A DNA stretch of 45,943 bases from RYN-417 sp043745485. Lineage in GTDB: Bacteria > Patescibacteriota > Saccharimonadia > Saccharimonadales > JACDBH01. The translations under genes and the position numbers were made by a program. Each line of letters starts with the position of its first letter. The first letter of the stretch is position 1. Shown piece by piece: positions 24,681 to 33,050 of this stretch. A model generated the notes under the pieces. The model searched no databases. It had not been told where the DNA came from and was given only the letters and a program-made list of their open reading frames with translations. Where the stretch lies: contig JAYTSU010000034.1 in NCBI GenBank assembly GCA_043745485.1, positions 1 to 45,943 on the forward strand. Reading direction: 5' to 3'.

Positions 24681-25385
24681 ATGAACAGTTTCGAAGTAGG
24701 CTTTGTTCCGAGCCGTAAAATGGATGCCGGTGCAGCCGTAGTGATTTATGGTCTCGACCCTATCGAAGGCCAGCTTGACCGGACTATAGCTGCTTTGGTT
24801 GAAGATAATAATGTATTTACCTATACTTATGGCGGCGAAATTGTACGTGCAGGTAATCCGTTTGCATTGCCCGAGATGATTTCAGCGATCGGTGTAGATA
24901 TAAGAGATAAAACAGACGGAGTTAACCCTGATAGAGTCCGTATGGCTGGTGCGAGCCTTGGGGCATTTGTAGCATACAACATCCAAGAACAGCTTGGATT
25001 GCAAACTCCTGGCCTCTACGCTACAGCAGGTGTAAATTTAGCTAAAAACGTTATGTTTAATCCTATATTTCGCCCTGCCCGAAATGCTTTTGTAAATAAT
25101 GGAGTTGGTTTAGCCCAGCTCAGTGCAGCATGGGAAGACGTTGATATTTTCGGCGATCGCCCAGCAACCGTGCCGAGCGTATGTGCCATAAGTCGAACAG
25201 ATCCAGTTGTCCCCTACTTTTTTGCTAGTCGAAATTTACGTGCTTGGGAAGATGCAGGCGCACCAGTTAAAGTTCTGCCAAACTGGGCCACGCGATTTGA
25301 AAGTACTTGGCTCCACACTGCCGCTATAAATTATTTTGACAGTAATATCCGTGAAATTATCGAAATATCAAAATCTCTCAAATAA
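24681..25385 (+). CDS. Alpha/beta-hydrolase fold protein
   Basis: The 234-aa cytosolic product shows a nucleophile elbow GASLG with Ser92, a likely acid Asp174 (SRTDPVVPY) and a likely His212 (WLHTAA), in the right order for the catalytic triad. There is no signal peptide. The substrate cannot be told from sequence. It has its own consensus promoter and is followed by a long terminator hairpin, so it is a single-gene unit. Its position immediately after tRNA-Asp, ahead of a toxin-antitoxin pair, suggests accessory DNA acquired at the tRNA. Confidence 0.8.
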   Translation: MNSFEVGFVPSRKMDAGAAVVIYGLDPIEGQLDRTIAALVEDNNVFTYTYGGEIVRAGNPFALPEMISAIGVDIRDKTDGVNPDRVRMAGASLGAFVAYNIQEQLGLQTPGLYATAGVNLAKNVMFNPIFRPARNAFVNNGVGLAQLSAAWEDVDIFGDRPATVPSVCAISRTDPVVPYFFASRNLRAWEDAGAPVKVLPNWATRFESTWLHTAAINYFDSNIREIIEISKSLK

Positions 25386-25417
25386 TACAATTTAAATATC
25401 AAATCGAGACTACTATT

Positions 25418-25456
25418 GTTCAGAAATCCGACTCTATGTTCCGCCAAACGAAGCAA
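25418..25456 (+). repeat. Degenerate tRNA-3'-end-like repeat R1
   Basis: GTTCAGAAATCCGACTC..GTTCCGCCAAACGAAGCAA recalls the tRNA-Asp 3' end (GTTCAAATCCGG..TCCGCCAAGAAA). Related copies follow the next two units. Confidence 0.5.
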
Positions 25457-25486
25457 CCCACCCTTGAAGGTGGGTTCTTTCGTTTG
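25445..25486 (+). terminator. Long hairpin terminator after the hydrolase gene
   Basis: Outer stem CAAACGAA / TTCGTTTG, a 2-nt internal loop, inner stem AACCCACC / GGTGGGTT and loop CTTGAA. TTTT follows at the 3' side. The outer palindrome makes it bidirectional in form. Confidence 0.75.
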
Positions 25487-25585
25487 TTTTCTAATTTACA
25501 CTAAATAACAGATTATAAGGTGAGACCTTATTTTTTATTTTCCGTTTTCATGCTCTGCATAAGCCATAGAGTCATAAAGTGAGTA

Positions 25586-25622
25586 TTGACTTTTTTTATA
25601 CCATTATATATACTTTGGTATA
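25586..25622 (+). promoter_or_regulatory. Toxin-antitoxin promoter with palindromic operator
   Basis: -35 TTGACT (25586-25591), 17-nt spacer, -10 TATACT (25609-25614), 7 nt, ATG at 25622 (leaderless). TATACCA (25597-25603) and TGGTATA (25616-25622) are inverted repeats bracketing the -10, as expected for an operator bound by the antitoxin or TA complex. Confidence 0.7.
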
Positions 25623-25909
25623 TGAATAGTCTGGATAAAACAATCATCAATGTTAAGATTAGCAAAACGCTCAAGCAAGATGCACAAGCACTTGCTGATG
25701 AGATCGGTGTGCCTCTCAGTACTGTTGTTATTGCTAACTTAAAGGAATTTGTACGGAGCCGTTCACTAACAGTTTCGGCATTACCGCGGTTAAAACCTGA
25801 AATAGAAAAGGAATTAGGTGATGCTATTGATGATTATCGTAAGGGTAAGAATGTCTCGCCTGTTATGCAAAATCCGCAGGCTGTTGCTGACCACCTCAAA
25901 TCACTATGA
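25622..25909 (+). CDS. RelB/DinJ-type antitoxin
   Basis: From the ATG at 25622 the product is 95 aa. The N-terminal half (TIINVKISKTLKQDAQALADEIGVPLSTVV) is a ribbon-helix-helix DNA-binding domain. The C-terminal half (LKPEIEKELGDAIDDYRKGKNV) is the charged helix that would wrap the toxin. A reading from 25586 begins inside the promoter and is rejected. The stop overlaps the toxin start (ATGA). It presumably neutralises the toxin and represses the operon. Confidence 0.85.
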   Translation: MNSLDKTIINVKISKTLKQDAQALADEIGVPLSTVVIANLKEFVRSRSLTVSALPRLKPEIEKELGDAIDDYRKGKNVSPVMQNPQAVADHLKSL

Positions 25910-26166
25910 ATGTCGTGTTTCATAAACGATTCGACAAAATGGCTTCCAGATTGAACCCTAAAATCAAGCAAAAAATGGTTGAGCGAATTACCCTGTTCAC
26001 ACGTGACCCATTAGATAGTCAACTTCGCAATCATGCATTACGTACGCCATATAAAGGAAGCAACAGCATCGATATAAATGGCGATATAAGGGCAATTTAT
26101 GAGCTGATCGATGACGAGACGGCTTTGTTTACTCATATTGGTTCTCATTCCCAGTTATATCGATAA
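25906..26166 (+). CDS. RelE/YafQ-type mRNA interferase toxin
   Basis: The 86-aa product matches the compact RelE/ParE fold: FHKRFDKMASRLNPKIKQKM, then LRNHALRTPYKGSNSIDINGDIRAIYEL and the C-terminal GSHSQLYR. His (GSHS) and the final Tyr/Arg stand where YafQ/RelE-type toxins have active-site residues. By family it would cut mRNA on the ribosome. It is translated from a 4-nt overlap with the antitoxin. Confidence 0.85.
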   Translation: MNVVFHKRFDKMASRLNPKIKQKMVERITLFTRDPLDSQLRNHALRTPYKGSNSIDINGDIRAIYELIDDETALFTHIGSHSQLYR

Positions 26167-26205
26167 TTCGGAAATCCGACTCTATATCTCGCCTGCATAA
26201 GCACC
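26166..26205 (+). repeat. Degenerate tRNA-3'-end-like repeat R2
   Basis: ATTCGGAAATCCGACTCTAT.TCTCGCCTGCATAAGCA, sharing the AATCCGACTCTAT core with R1. It follows the toxin stop directly. Confidence 0.45.
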
Positions 26206-26252
26206 TGGTTTACACAGGGTATATAATTAAGATGTAAGTATAGGAGGTTAGA

Positions 26253-26480
26253 ATGGCAGTAGATCAACTCAATTTAAAGCCTGGTAGCTGGCTCGTGGCT
26301 GACTGTGGCAGCATGCCCAGTGATAGTAAATGTCAGTTGGTAATGTTGGCGCCAGAAGATCAAAAAGAAGACTTGCTTGATGCAGGCGTAGAACACGCTG
26401 TACGCAAGCATGGGCACCAAGACAGCCAGGAACTACGAGACGGCGTCAGTGGCATGCTACAAGTTGTCGAAATTAGTTAG
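26253..26480 (+). CDS. DUF1059-like small protein
   Basis: The 75-aa product contains LVADCGSMPSDSKCQLVML, then LLDAGVEHAVRKHGHQDSQELR. The C-x-D...C core and the H-A...K-H-G...S-x-E-L-R helix recall DUF1059 proteins, of unknown function. It has the best Shine-Dalgarno in the window (TAGGAGG, 6-nt spacing). A TATAAT lies about 30 nt upstream of the ATG. It is the third unit in the array behind tRNA-Asp. Confidence 0.7.
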   Translation: MAVDQLNLKPGSWLVADCGSMPSDSKCQLVMLAPEDQKEDLLDAGVEHAVRKHGHQDSQELRDGVSGMLQVVEIS

Positions 26481-26541
26481 TTAACTCCAGCTTATTGGCA
26501 GCATAAAGTTTGTGTAAGAAGTTTATATAAACACCTATGGT

Positions 26542-26573
26542 GCAATCCGACTGTATACTCCGTCGAAGCAATT
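26542..26573 (+). repeat. Degenerate tRNA-3'-end-like repeat R3
   Basis: GCAATCCGACTGTATACTCCG..CGAAGCAA shares AATCCGACT-TAT, TCCG and CGAAGCAA with R1. The rest of 26481-26618 shows only weak dyads (CTCAG/CTGAG). Confidence 0.45.
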
Positions 26574-26618
26574 GTCTCAGCATAAGCTTAGGCTTCTATT
26601 CTTTGACTATACTGAGCC

Positions 26619-27758
26619 TTATACCTTGATGTAGAGACGGGTTTTTTGTTTATCTTTTACTGGATTTAGGAATGTGCTAAGTTCGGCCAAGTTTATTTGA
26701 ATATGGCTGGCGTGAGCTTTATCACCTTCAAAGCTGACAAGCCGGACAATTTCAAGGGCATAACCAGTGTCAATAACTGCGCTTGTCTGCCCTGGTTTGA
26801 GAGTGAACAGTGCGGCTGTAACACGGGCATTAATATCGCGGTTGGAGCGGTCTATAGTGCCCGCATAGTCCCCGTTGGTGGCAGCGGTAACAGCGTCGTT
26901 GGAGTATTTTTTGGCCACTTCTCCAAATCCTGCACCACCTCGTATCTCGGCCAAAGCTGCATCAGCTTTGATATGTGCTGCTGCATCCAGCTTGCTCACG
27001 ACTTTGCGGGCCAAGAGTTGCTCACGCAATGAACGTTTAAAATCATTCAACGACCAACCCCAAAAGTCACGCAAGACATCTTCGAACACTTGGTCGCTAG
27101 TGCCAAGGCGGTTTTGAGCTTTAACAATTGCTATTTCGGCGTCGACTTCGCGGTTGGTAACGTTTACCTTATTTTTGGTAGCGAGTTCTTTGATGTAGGC
27201 GTCATCTACAACACTTTGAAGCGCACGCTGTTTGTAGTTTTGGAGCTGCTGTTTCCCTTCTTTGGTCTGGAAACTTAACTTCTGCTGCGTCTCGTAATAA
27301 TGCATATAATGACGAAGTTCGAAAAGATAACTTTCGTAGCTCACCATATTGCCATGCACGCGCGCAACTGGGAACGGCACAACCTGCGTAATACGGTACA
27401 CGAAGGTTGAAGTAGTTTGCAGTTTATACAGCGATATTGCCCCATACACAAAAAGGCCAATGACCATAGTAGCAAATATGCTTGAGGATATGACAACAAT
27501 TCTGTGCTTGGAATGCTGGAGTGGATAAATGTATTTTCTAGCCCCCCGCAAGACTTCTTCGCGGTGTTCTGCAACAGTATCATTAGTTATAAACGGAACA
27601 ACAGCCGAGCCCGTTATATTGGTCCGTGCGGCACGATATTCTTTGACGTGCCTAATTGGGTGACGCAGTTTCTTGGCCTGTTGTAGCCCTTTTTTAACGT
27701 TCGGCTTCTTAAGTTTTAGCTTCTTAAGTTGCAACTTTTTCATAGCTGGTTTTTTCAT
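26619..27758 (-). CDS. Membrane-anchored parvulin-type peptidyl-prolyl isomerase (PrsA/SurA-like)
   Basis: The 379-aa product has a very Lys-rich cytoplasmic N terminus (about 1-40) and one membrane helix (about 87-112). A SurA-N-like helical region (about 125-255; YLFELRHYMHYYETQQKL, NREVDAEIAIVK) and a parvulin domain (about 258-345; FGEVAKKYSNDAV..NGDYAG, LFTLKPGQTSAVIDTGYALEIV) follow. It would help fold exported proteins, of which this window has many. It follows the bPH gene by 8 nt and has a GAGGAA ribosome-binding site. Confidence 0.85.
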   Translation of the reverse strand: MKKPAMKKLQLKKLKLKKPNVKKGLQQAKKLRHPIRHVKEYRAARTNITGSAVVPFITNDTVAEHREEVLRGARKYIYPLQHSKHRIVVISSSIFATMVIGLFVYGAISLYKLQTTSTFVYRITQVVPFPVARVHGNMVSYESYLFELRHYMHYYETQQKLSFQTKEGKQQLQNYKQRALQSVVDDAYIKELATKNKVNVTNREVDAEIAIVKAQNRLGTSDQVFEDVLRDFWGWSLNDFKRSLREQLLARKVVSKLDAAAHIKADAALAEIRGGAGFGEVAKKYSNDAVTAATNGDYAGTIDRSNRDINARVTAALFTLKPGQTSAVIDTGYALEIVRLVSFEGDKAHASHIQINLAELSTFLNPVKDKQKTRLYIKV

Positions 27759-27766
27759 ATCAACAA

Positions 27767-28324
27767 TTATTCCTCGTCTTCAATATCTTGGCCCGCAACA
27801 GGTGAGGTTGAAGCGCTAATTCCCTGCTCACGCAGGATTTCGAGCAACTCTTTTTGGATAAGGGCCGGCTTATGTACTTCGTGAATGGTCAAACTGCCTA
27901 CAAAAGTTTGTATCATTATTGTACCAAACCCAAGCAATGTTTCTTGCATGCCAGCGATTTCATAATTTACCATCTGTATCTGGTTTAAGCCCAACCCCAC
28001 CATACTACGGTGGAATAGGCCTTTTTGCGTAATCTGAATCAGCCGCTGGTTGGTAATGATGTAAACACTGAAGTGCCAGCTAATCCAAAACGGCAGGAAT
28101 ACAAGCCCTGACAAAATAAATCCGCCAGCCAGCCCGCCAAAAAACCAGCTAAATTCAGGTTTAATGAGCGCGGGAACTGTACCGAGCAAAATAGCAAAAC
28201 TGGCTATGACAAGCCCCTTACGCATCACAACCGGATGCTTGCGGAAGACTAATAAAACTTCTTCGTCTTCAAACTGCTCTTTAAAAAGCTTTTTTTCATT
28301 TGATGCGGTTGTGTTTTTTGTCAT
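27767..28324 (-). CDS. Bacterial PH-domain (YdbS-like) membrane protein
   Basis: The 185-aa product has an acidic N terminus, two membrane helices (about 36-56 and 61-85) and a bPH2-like domain (about 85-165). The domain shows YIITNQRLIQITQKGLF..RSMVGLGLNQIQMV and GFGTIMIQTF, the typical strands of this fold. The end is Glu/Asp-rich. The role is unknown; it is expected to face the cytoplasm. A TATACT box lies 13 nt before the ATG, suggesting a leader of about 6 nt. Confidence 0.8.
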   Translation of the reverse strand: MTKNTTASNEKKLFKEQFEDEEVLLVFRKHPVVMRKGLVIASFAILLGTVPALIKPEFSWFFGGLAGGFILSGLVFLPFWISWHFSVYIITNQRLIQITQKGLFHRSMVGLGLNQIQMVNYEIAGMQETLLGFGTIMIQTFVGSLTIHEVHKPALIQKELLEILREQGISASTSPVAGQDIEDEE

Positions 28325-28376
28325 AGTTATTATCTCTAGTATAAAGCATAGGCTCTATAAGATATAGGCGTGTATA

Positions 28377-28451
28377 TGGTGCCCCCGCCGCGACTCGAAC
28401 GCAGAGCTTTTCCTTAGGACGGAATTGTTTTATCCATTGAACTACGGGGGC
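28377..28451 (-). tRNA. tRNA-Arg (anticodon CCT)
   Basis: Acceptor GCCCCCG / CGGGGGC, anticodon loop GTCCTAA, T-arm with GTTCGAGTC and encoded CCA. The anticodon stem seems to have four good pairs plus an A-A mismatch at its base. Confidence 0.9.
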
Positions 28452-28467
28452 GCTCCCCTATTCTACT

Positions 28468-28977
28468 CTATTTCTTGGATTTGGCTTGGGTGTAAACTTC
28501 GTGCACAGTTTTGTAGTCAAAAAGTTCGCTGTCAGAGAACCAGTGTGCTATTTCCTGCCTGGCCTCGTCGGCATCGCCAGAAGCATGGATAAGGTTTGGA
28601 ATTCCAACGCCGTTGTCGTCTGCATACCCAAAGCTCATATGTGCGTAGTCGCCGCGGATTGTGCCCGGTAATGCTGCTTTTGGCTCTGTCGTGCCGACCA
28701 TTTTCCGCACCAGGCTTACGGCTTCAACACCCTCAAGTACAGCGCATATAACTGGACCTTCCAGCATCATCGCAAGTGTTACGTCGAAGGCTTTTTGACC
28801 CCTTCTAGAAATCATCTTGCTGATGCCTTCGTAGTGATGGTGAAAATGCTCCTCTGACGGACGAACCATCTTAGCACCAACAATCTTAAGTCCGGCTTTT
28901 TCAAAGCGTGTTAGAATTTCGCCGACAATACCGCGTTGGACTGCATCCGGTTTGAAGATAATGAATGTTCGTTCCAT
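28468..28977 (-). CDS. ndk: Nucleoside diphosphate kinase
   Basis: The 169-aa product opens ERTFIIFKPDAVQRGIVGEI and has GTIRGDYA and the active-site His131 in NLIHASGD, where the usual motif is N-x-x-H-x-S-D. It transfers phosphate from ATP to NDPs. It is about 20-25 residues longer than the common 140-150 aa form, through an insert before the active site (HMSFGYADDNGVGIP) and a longer tail; this variant type is known from some archaea and CPR. Nucleotide balancing fits an organism that scavenges nucleotides. Confidence 0.93.
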   Translation of the reverse strand: MERTFIIFKPDAVQRGIVGEILTRFEKAGLKIVGAKMVRPSEEHFHHHYEGISKMISRRGQKAFDVTLAMMLEGPVICAVLEGVEAVSLVRKMVGTTEPKAALPGTIRGDYAHMSFGYADDNGVGIPNLIHASGDADEARQEIAHWFSDSELFDYKTVHEVYTQAKSKK

Positions 28978-29067
28978 GAGTATTGGTTTCCTTTTAATTA
29001 CTTCTTGCTAGTTTAGCAGAAAACACCTTAGCTTTACATCTCTTTGGTATCAGCTACACTAATGTTT

Positions 29068-29988
29068 ATGCTTGTAAGTAAACTAAAAACTGATTTTTTG
29101 GAATATCTGGAGATTGAGCAAAACCGCTCGCAAAAAACAATCCAAAACTATGATCATTATTTGACGCGTTTGCTTGACTTTGCTGGCGATGACTTGAAGC
29201 TCAGTGATATTGACCCTGAGCTCCTACGCAAGTGGCGTCTGTGGCTCAACCGCCTTGGAACCAACGTCAGCGACGAGCTACAAAAGAACACGCAGAACTA
29301 CCACCTGATTGCCCTCAGAAGCTTTTTAAAATACTGCACTAAACGTGATATTGCCTGCATGAGTGCGGATAAAGTGGAACTAGCCAAGACCGTGCGTAAG
29401 CAAGTGACTTTCTTAAATCCAGAAGAGCTGGCTCGGCTGTTTGAATCGCCGGATACTAACACCCTTGCAGGGCTGCGCGACCGGGCAATTTTGGAGCTGC
29501 TATTCAGCTCTGGCCTGCGTGTATCAGAGCTGGTGGGACTAGACAAAGACCACATCAATCTGAAGCGAAAAGAATTTACAGTGCGCGGCAAAGGTCAAAA
29601 AGATCGGCCTATATTTATAAGTGATGCCGCAGCCGACTGCATTGAGAAGTATGTTGCAGGTCGTAAAGATAACACTAAGCCTTTATTTGTACGCTATAGT
29701 GGTAATAAACAGATACGGCTCGATGGCAACTTCTACCGCTTAACCGCACGGAGTGTTCAGCGCTTAGTAGCGCGACATGCCCTGCTAGCAGGCATTACCA
29801 AGCACGTTAGCCCGCACACGCTGCGACACAGTTTTGCGACCGATCTCCTCATGAATGGGGCCGACATCCGTAGCGTGCAAGCCATGCTTGGCCACAGCAA
29901 CATAGCAACTACCCAGATATATACCCATGTGACTGATCCCCACCTTAAAGAAATCCATACAAAGTTTCACGACAAGCAACCAGACTAG
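29068..29988 (+). CDS. xerC/xerD-like: Xer-type tyrosine recombinase
   Basis: The 306-aa product has the N-terminal SAM-like DNA-binding domain (about 1-90) and the catalytic domain with Arg151 (SSGLRVSEL), Lys175 (VRGKGQKDR), His250 and Arg253 (HTLRH), His276 (LGHSN) and Tyr285 (IYTHV). Length fits chromosome-dimer resolvases. I chose the ATG at 29068 because a TACACT -10 (29055-29060) lies 7 nt before it; ATGs at 29062 and 29044 are possible. No dif site was identified. A role with the nearby tRNA-Asp array is possible but unproven. Confidence 0.92.
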   Translation: MLVSKLKTDFLEYLEIEQNRSQKTIQNYDHYLTRLLDFAGDDLKLSDIDPELLRKWRLWLNRLGTNVSDELQKNTQNYHLIALRSFLKYCTKRDIACMSADKVELAKTVRKQVTFLNPEELARLFESPDTNTLAGLRDRAILELLFSSGLRVSELVGLDKDHINLKRKEFTVRGKGQKDRPIFISDAAADCIEKYVAGRKDNTKPLFVRYSGNKQIRLDGNFYRLTARSVQRLVARHALLAGITKHVSPHTLRHSFATDLLMNGADIRSVQAMLGHSNIATTQIYTHVTDPHLKEIHTKFHDKQPD

Positions 29989-30001
29989 TAAAACCTAGTC
30001 T
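29982..30001. terminator. Bidirectional hairpin containing both convergent stop codons
   Basis: AGACTAG (29982-29988) and CTAGTCT (29995-30001) form a perfect 7-bp stem. Each arm holds the GAC-TAG end of one gene: xer on plus, pilX-like on minus. Confidence 0.5.
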
Positions 30002-31089
30002 ATTAAACACGACCGCTCGGCACCGGCTGGTATACCAGAAGTGTCAACGGTAGTTGTTGGACCGACTGCCAAAAGCTTACAAACCGAATCAGCTGACTGC
30101 AACACGGTGCTACTCACAAATCCGGTTGGCTTAAGCGGCAAACGTACTTGCACACGCCTAAAAACGTCATTTGCTCTACCTGTTACATCAACAACTGCCT
30201 GACCGTCCTTGAGGCTAACTTTAGTATTGGTCGTGTCCTTAACATCGGCAACATCTGCCTGTACTACGTTATATATTGCTTGCAGACGCAGCATGTAGCG
30301 CTTGCTTATGCCAGCACCCGTCAAAGTGATATCAAGCTTGCAGCGGAGGTTCGTAGGAGTGGGTGACGTATCACATGTTACTAGGTCTACGCTGCCCTGA
30401 GCTGCTGGGCCTGGGCTGTAGGATTTTGAAACTATACCAGCATTGTCGGATGTAGGATATAAGAACATTGAGTATGAATTTGCAACGAGTGTTGCACGGT
30501 CAAGTGCGCCGTCAACAACAGGTACTACATCCATGCGGAGCATACCGACCTTTGTACCCCATGCTGCCCGTGGCGTTAAGCTTGGCACATTGCTGTTAGG
30601 CAACAGGTCGCCTTGAGTGGGTGAATCCCAATAAACCGAAAATTTATCAAAGGGGTTACCAGACAATGAAGCCAATGTGACTGTTTTTGCGACACTAGCA
30701 CCTTCTATACCAATGGAGCTAAAGCGGACATCGCTTGGGTTTGAGTTAATAAGCACACAACTATAACCCACGCTTAAAGCAGAGTCGTAATTATAGTTAA
30801 AACTACTCCCAGCATCTTGACCTTCGCACGTACTCTTATTATATGTAGTCCCAGCTAACGCGGCAGCGGTAAGTGCCGTTTTGGCATCATTAATACCAGA
30901 TTCCGCCGCGTAAAAAGCTTGGGTATTTAGTTGGTCATCCAGCGTGCGACGCTGAGCCTGGCGAGTGATATTAGAAAATCCCACCAGCACCAGGGTTAAG
31001 ATGGACATGATGATGATAACAGAGAAGATAGATACAAAACCTTTGTCGTTATGTCTGCTTTTTATAATCAGCCGTTTCATACTACCCAT
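29995..31089 (-). CDS. PilX-like minor pilus component
   Basis: The 364-aa product has a short basic leader ending in DKG, then FVSIFSVIIIMSILTLVLVG, a prepilin-like helix without the Glu at +5, as is common for PilX/GspK-like proteins. The QAFYAAESGINDAK block is the PilX/GspK signature. The remainder is a beta-rich secreted domain of about 300 residues. It overlaps the preceding gene's stop by one base; an ATG at 31080 is an alternative start. It is the last of four minor pilin genes. Confidence 0.8.
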   Translation of the reverse strand: MGSMKRLIIKSRHNDKGFVSIFSVIIIMSILTLVLVGFSNITRQAQRRTLDDQLNTQAFYAAESGINDAKTALTAAALAGTTYNKSTCEGQDAGSSFNYNYDSALSVGYSCVLINSNPSDVRFSSIGIEGASVAKTVTLASLSGNPFDKFSVYWDSPTQGDLLPNSNVPSLTPRAAWGTKVGMLRMDVVPVVDGALDRATLVANSYSMFLYPTSDNAGIVSKSYSPGPAAQGSVDLVTCDTSPTPTNLRCKLDITLTGAGISKRYMLRLQAIYNVVQADVADVKDTTNTKVSLKDGQAVVDVTGRANDVFRRVQVRLPLKPTGFVSSTVLQSADSVCKLLAVGPTTTVDTSGIPAGAERSCLID

Positions 31090-31772
31090 TATAACCGCCT
31101 TGTAACATAAGTAGTAATAGGAGATGTTGCACAGAACTGACCACCAGTATTATTGGCAGTGCATTGGTAATAATTGGCAGATCCATCACCATTCTTAGAA
31201 AAGACATCGTCTGTTGCGCCATAAGCTACACCAATGTCTACTTTCCACGAATTACTTGGAGGCACTGGTGCCGTGATAGCAAATGCAGTTAGCCGCATGC
31301 TAGTACCGAGCAGTTCTTGGCCATTGATACCGCCAGGATTATTACTTGTTATATCTTGCGGTGTGCATGGGCCACCAGCTCCTAGTCTGTCTTTCCACAG
31401 AATATGTGGCAGCTGGTCACTAGCGTTACTCCCTACAGATTTACTCCGTAAAAAGTATGAATACCGAATATCTCCTATACATTGTGATTGTACAACGACA
31501 CTTCCGTAGGATGCTGAACCCGCTACATTAAAACTCGGTTCATTGGGCCCACCACCAAATTGTATTGCCTGGCTAATGTCGTCCACGACCCTGCGTGAGA
31601 TAGCTTGGGTCTTGTTTATAACTGTGCCTTTATAGAATACCCTTCCGACCTGTACAATAGCCGTTGCACACAGCAGCAGAACTACCGAGAATACGGCAGT
31701 AGATATAAGCAGTTCAATGATAGTAAATCCACCATATGATTGTTTATTATCTCTAAATCGGAATAATTTCAT
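31089..31772 (-). CDS. PilW-like minor prepilin
   Basis: The 227-aa product has leader ...SYGG and the prepilin helix FTIIELLISTAVFSVVLLLC with Glu5, then a long alpha1 region and a Cys-containing globular domain. The position between PilV-like and PilX-like genes is the usual minor-pilin order. It overlaps the upstream gene by 4 nt. Confidence 0.8.
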   Translation of the reverse strand: MKLFRFRDNKQSYGGFTIIELLISTAVFSVVLLLCATAIVQVGRVFYKGTVINKTQAISRRVVDDISQAIQFGGGPNEPSFNVAGSASYGSVVVQSQCIGDIRYSYFLRSKSVGSNASDQLPHILWKDRLGAGGPCTPQDITSNNPGGINGQELLGTSMRLTAFAITAPVPPSNSWKVDIGVAYGATDDVFSKNGDGSANYYQCTANNTGGQFCATSPITTYVTRRL

Positions 31773-32233
31773 ATTCTGTAAGCCATAATTATTTGGTTAC
31801 GCGGCTGCCCCCTAAGCGCATCCCAGCGTACATAAAAGTGATAGCTGTTTAAGCCGTCATGAGTAATTGCGTAGTGATACAAGTTGTCGGCGCTTTTACA
31901 AATGCCATAATCCGTATAGACGTCGAGCGCAATGTTAGCATGGGGGCTGCCCCCTCCTATCGTCGTCACAGTCGTACCATTATTAGACAGGCAGAATGAG
32001 CTTGGTGAACTGGGTATAGCAACAGACTCCGTTTCTATAGCTGCGCGGAGCGCTTCAATCTGACCTTGGGCCCATTTACTTGCCTCAGTGCGTTCCTGGT
32101 TTTCACGGGTGATATTTAAGTTTCTATTCATGGTCGAAAGCGAAATTCCAAGGACGCTACTTGCAACCGTCATAGCAATCAAGACCTCTATAATGGTGTC
32201 GCCGTGCTGATTTTTATTCAGAATCTTACCCAC
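31769..32233 (-). CDS. PilV-like minor prepilin
   Basis: I place the start at the GTG at 32233: GGGGAG lies 5 nt upstream and it overlaps the preceding stop as GTGGGTAA. The product is 154 aa with leader GKILNKNQHG and the helix DTIIEVLIAMTVASSVLGI (Glu5). A longer reading from 32296 would place 21 odd residues before the leader. The globular part is small. Confidence 0.75.
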   Translation of the reverse strand: MGKILNKNQHGDTIIEVLIAMTVASSVLGISLSTMNRNLNITRENQERTEASKWAQGQIEALRAAIETESVAIPSSPSSFCLSNNGTTVTTIGGGSPHANIALDVYTDYGICKSADNLYHYAITHDGLNSYHFYVRWDALRGQPRNQIIMAYRI

Positions 32234-33026
32234 AGTCGCTCCCCACGCCCGAATCAATAAGCACATTTGTGTCCACACTATTGTTGCCTGCGCCAATAGT
32301 TATCTCCGACTTCTTACCATTGCCTCCAAGCATACACAGTCGTACACCACCTTGAATCTGCACCAACGAATTAGGTAAAAAGGGATTAGGTAAAACTAAT
32401 GAATCAACGGTTGCATTCGTGGCAGCATTTCCTGGAATACCATACAGTAGCACTCCGTGGCTACCATTTGCCGTATTTGTTGATGTCGGACCACCTCCAA
32501 GTTCAACGATAAACGCCAGCGCATTATACGATGTAACGCCATCAGCAATGGAAATTGCACTTTGCAGTCGAAGATCATATAAGTAGTTGTATTTTTCGGT
32601 CACGTTGACAGTACCATTTGCAACTACTACTGGTGATGCTTCAGTTAAATCCTTTACATCTGTGTTTAATAAGCCAAAGTATTGTCGGCCTACCAACGTA
32701 ATAATATCGGCATTTGTAGCCTTAAGATTAACAATCTTACCTAAAAATATGCAGCCAGCATTAGCTCCGGGTGTTTTTGCTGACCCATCAACTTTTACCG
32801 AAGTCCCAAATGGTAAGCAGTTAAATCCATTCGGATAGAACCCATTAGCAACATCGCTCGTAACGTTTTGAAATCTGGCTTCTAACGCGCGTATCGACTG
32901 ATTGTTTTCATTTTGAGCTTGTTTACCGCTTAAAAGCAGTGCGGACGAAAGAAAAAGAGCACCAGTAACAGCCAGTACAATCATTACCTCAATAATAGTA
33001 TAGCCAGCAGATGAGTGGCGTTTCAT
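32226..33026 (-). CDS. FimT/GspH-like minor prepilin
   Basis: The 266-aa product has leader KRHSSAG and the helix YTIIEVMIVLAVTGALFLSS (Glu5), followed by a beta-rich globular domain with three Cys near the middle and end. It is the first gene of the minor pilin unit and has its own leaderless promoter. Minor pilins prime pilus assembly; the large domain may sit at the tip. Confidence 0.8.
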   Translation of the reverse strand: MKRHSSAGYTIIEVMIVLAVTGALFLSSALLLSGKQAQNENNQSIRALEARFQNVTSDVANGFYPNGFNCLPFGTSVKVDGSAKTPGANAGCIFLGKIVNLKATNADIITLVGRQYFGLLNTDVKDLTEASPVVVANGTVNVTEKYNYLYDLRLQSAISIADGVTSYNALAFIVELGGGPTSTNTANGSHGVLLYGIPGNAATNATVDSLVLPNPFLPNSLVQIQGGVRLCMLGGNGKKSEITIGAGNNSVDTNVLIDSGVGSDCG

Positions 33027-33033
33027 ACCTGTT

Positions 33034-33042
33034 AGTATAGCA
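33034..33042 (-). promoter_or_regulatory. Extended -10 promoter of the minor pilin unit, leaderless
   Basis: The minus strand reads CGCTTATGC-TATACT (TATACT 33039-33034), 7 nt, ATG at 33026. The CGCTTATGCTATA block recurs before pilM. Confidence 0.6.
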
Positions 33043-33050
33043 TAAGCGTA

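Noticed and set aside
25586..25621. Longer antitoxin start at 25586
   Set aside because: It would place the -35, -10 and operator inside the coding sequence; the leaderless ATG at 25622 fits.
24500..26573. True integron cassette array
   Set aside because: The repeats lack attC-like paired R/L boxes and no integron integrase is present; tRNA-associated accretion fits better.
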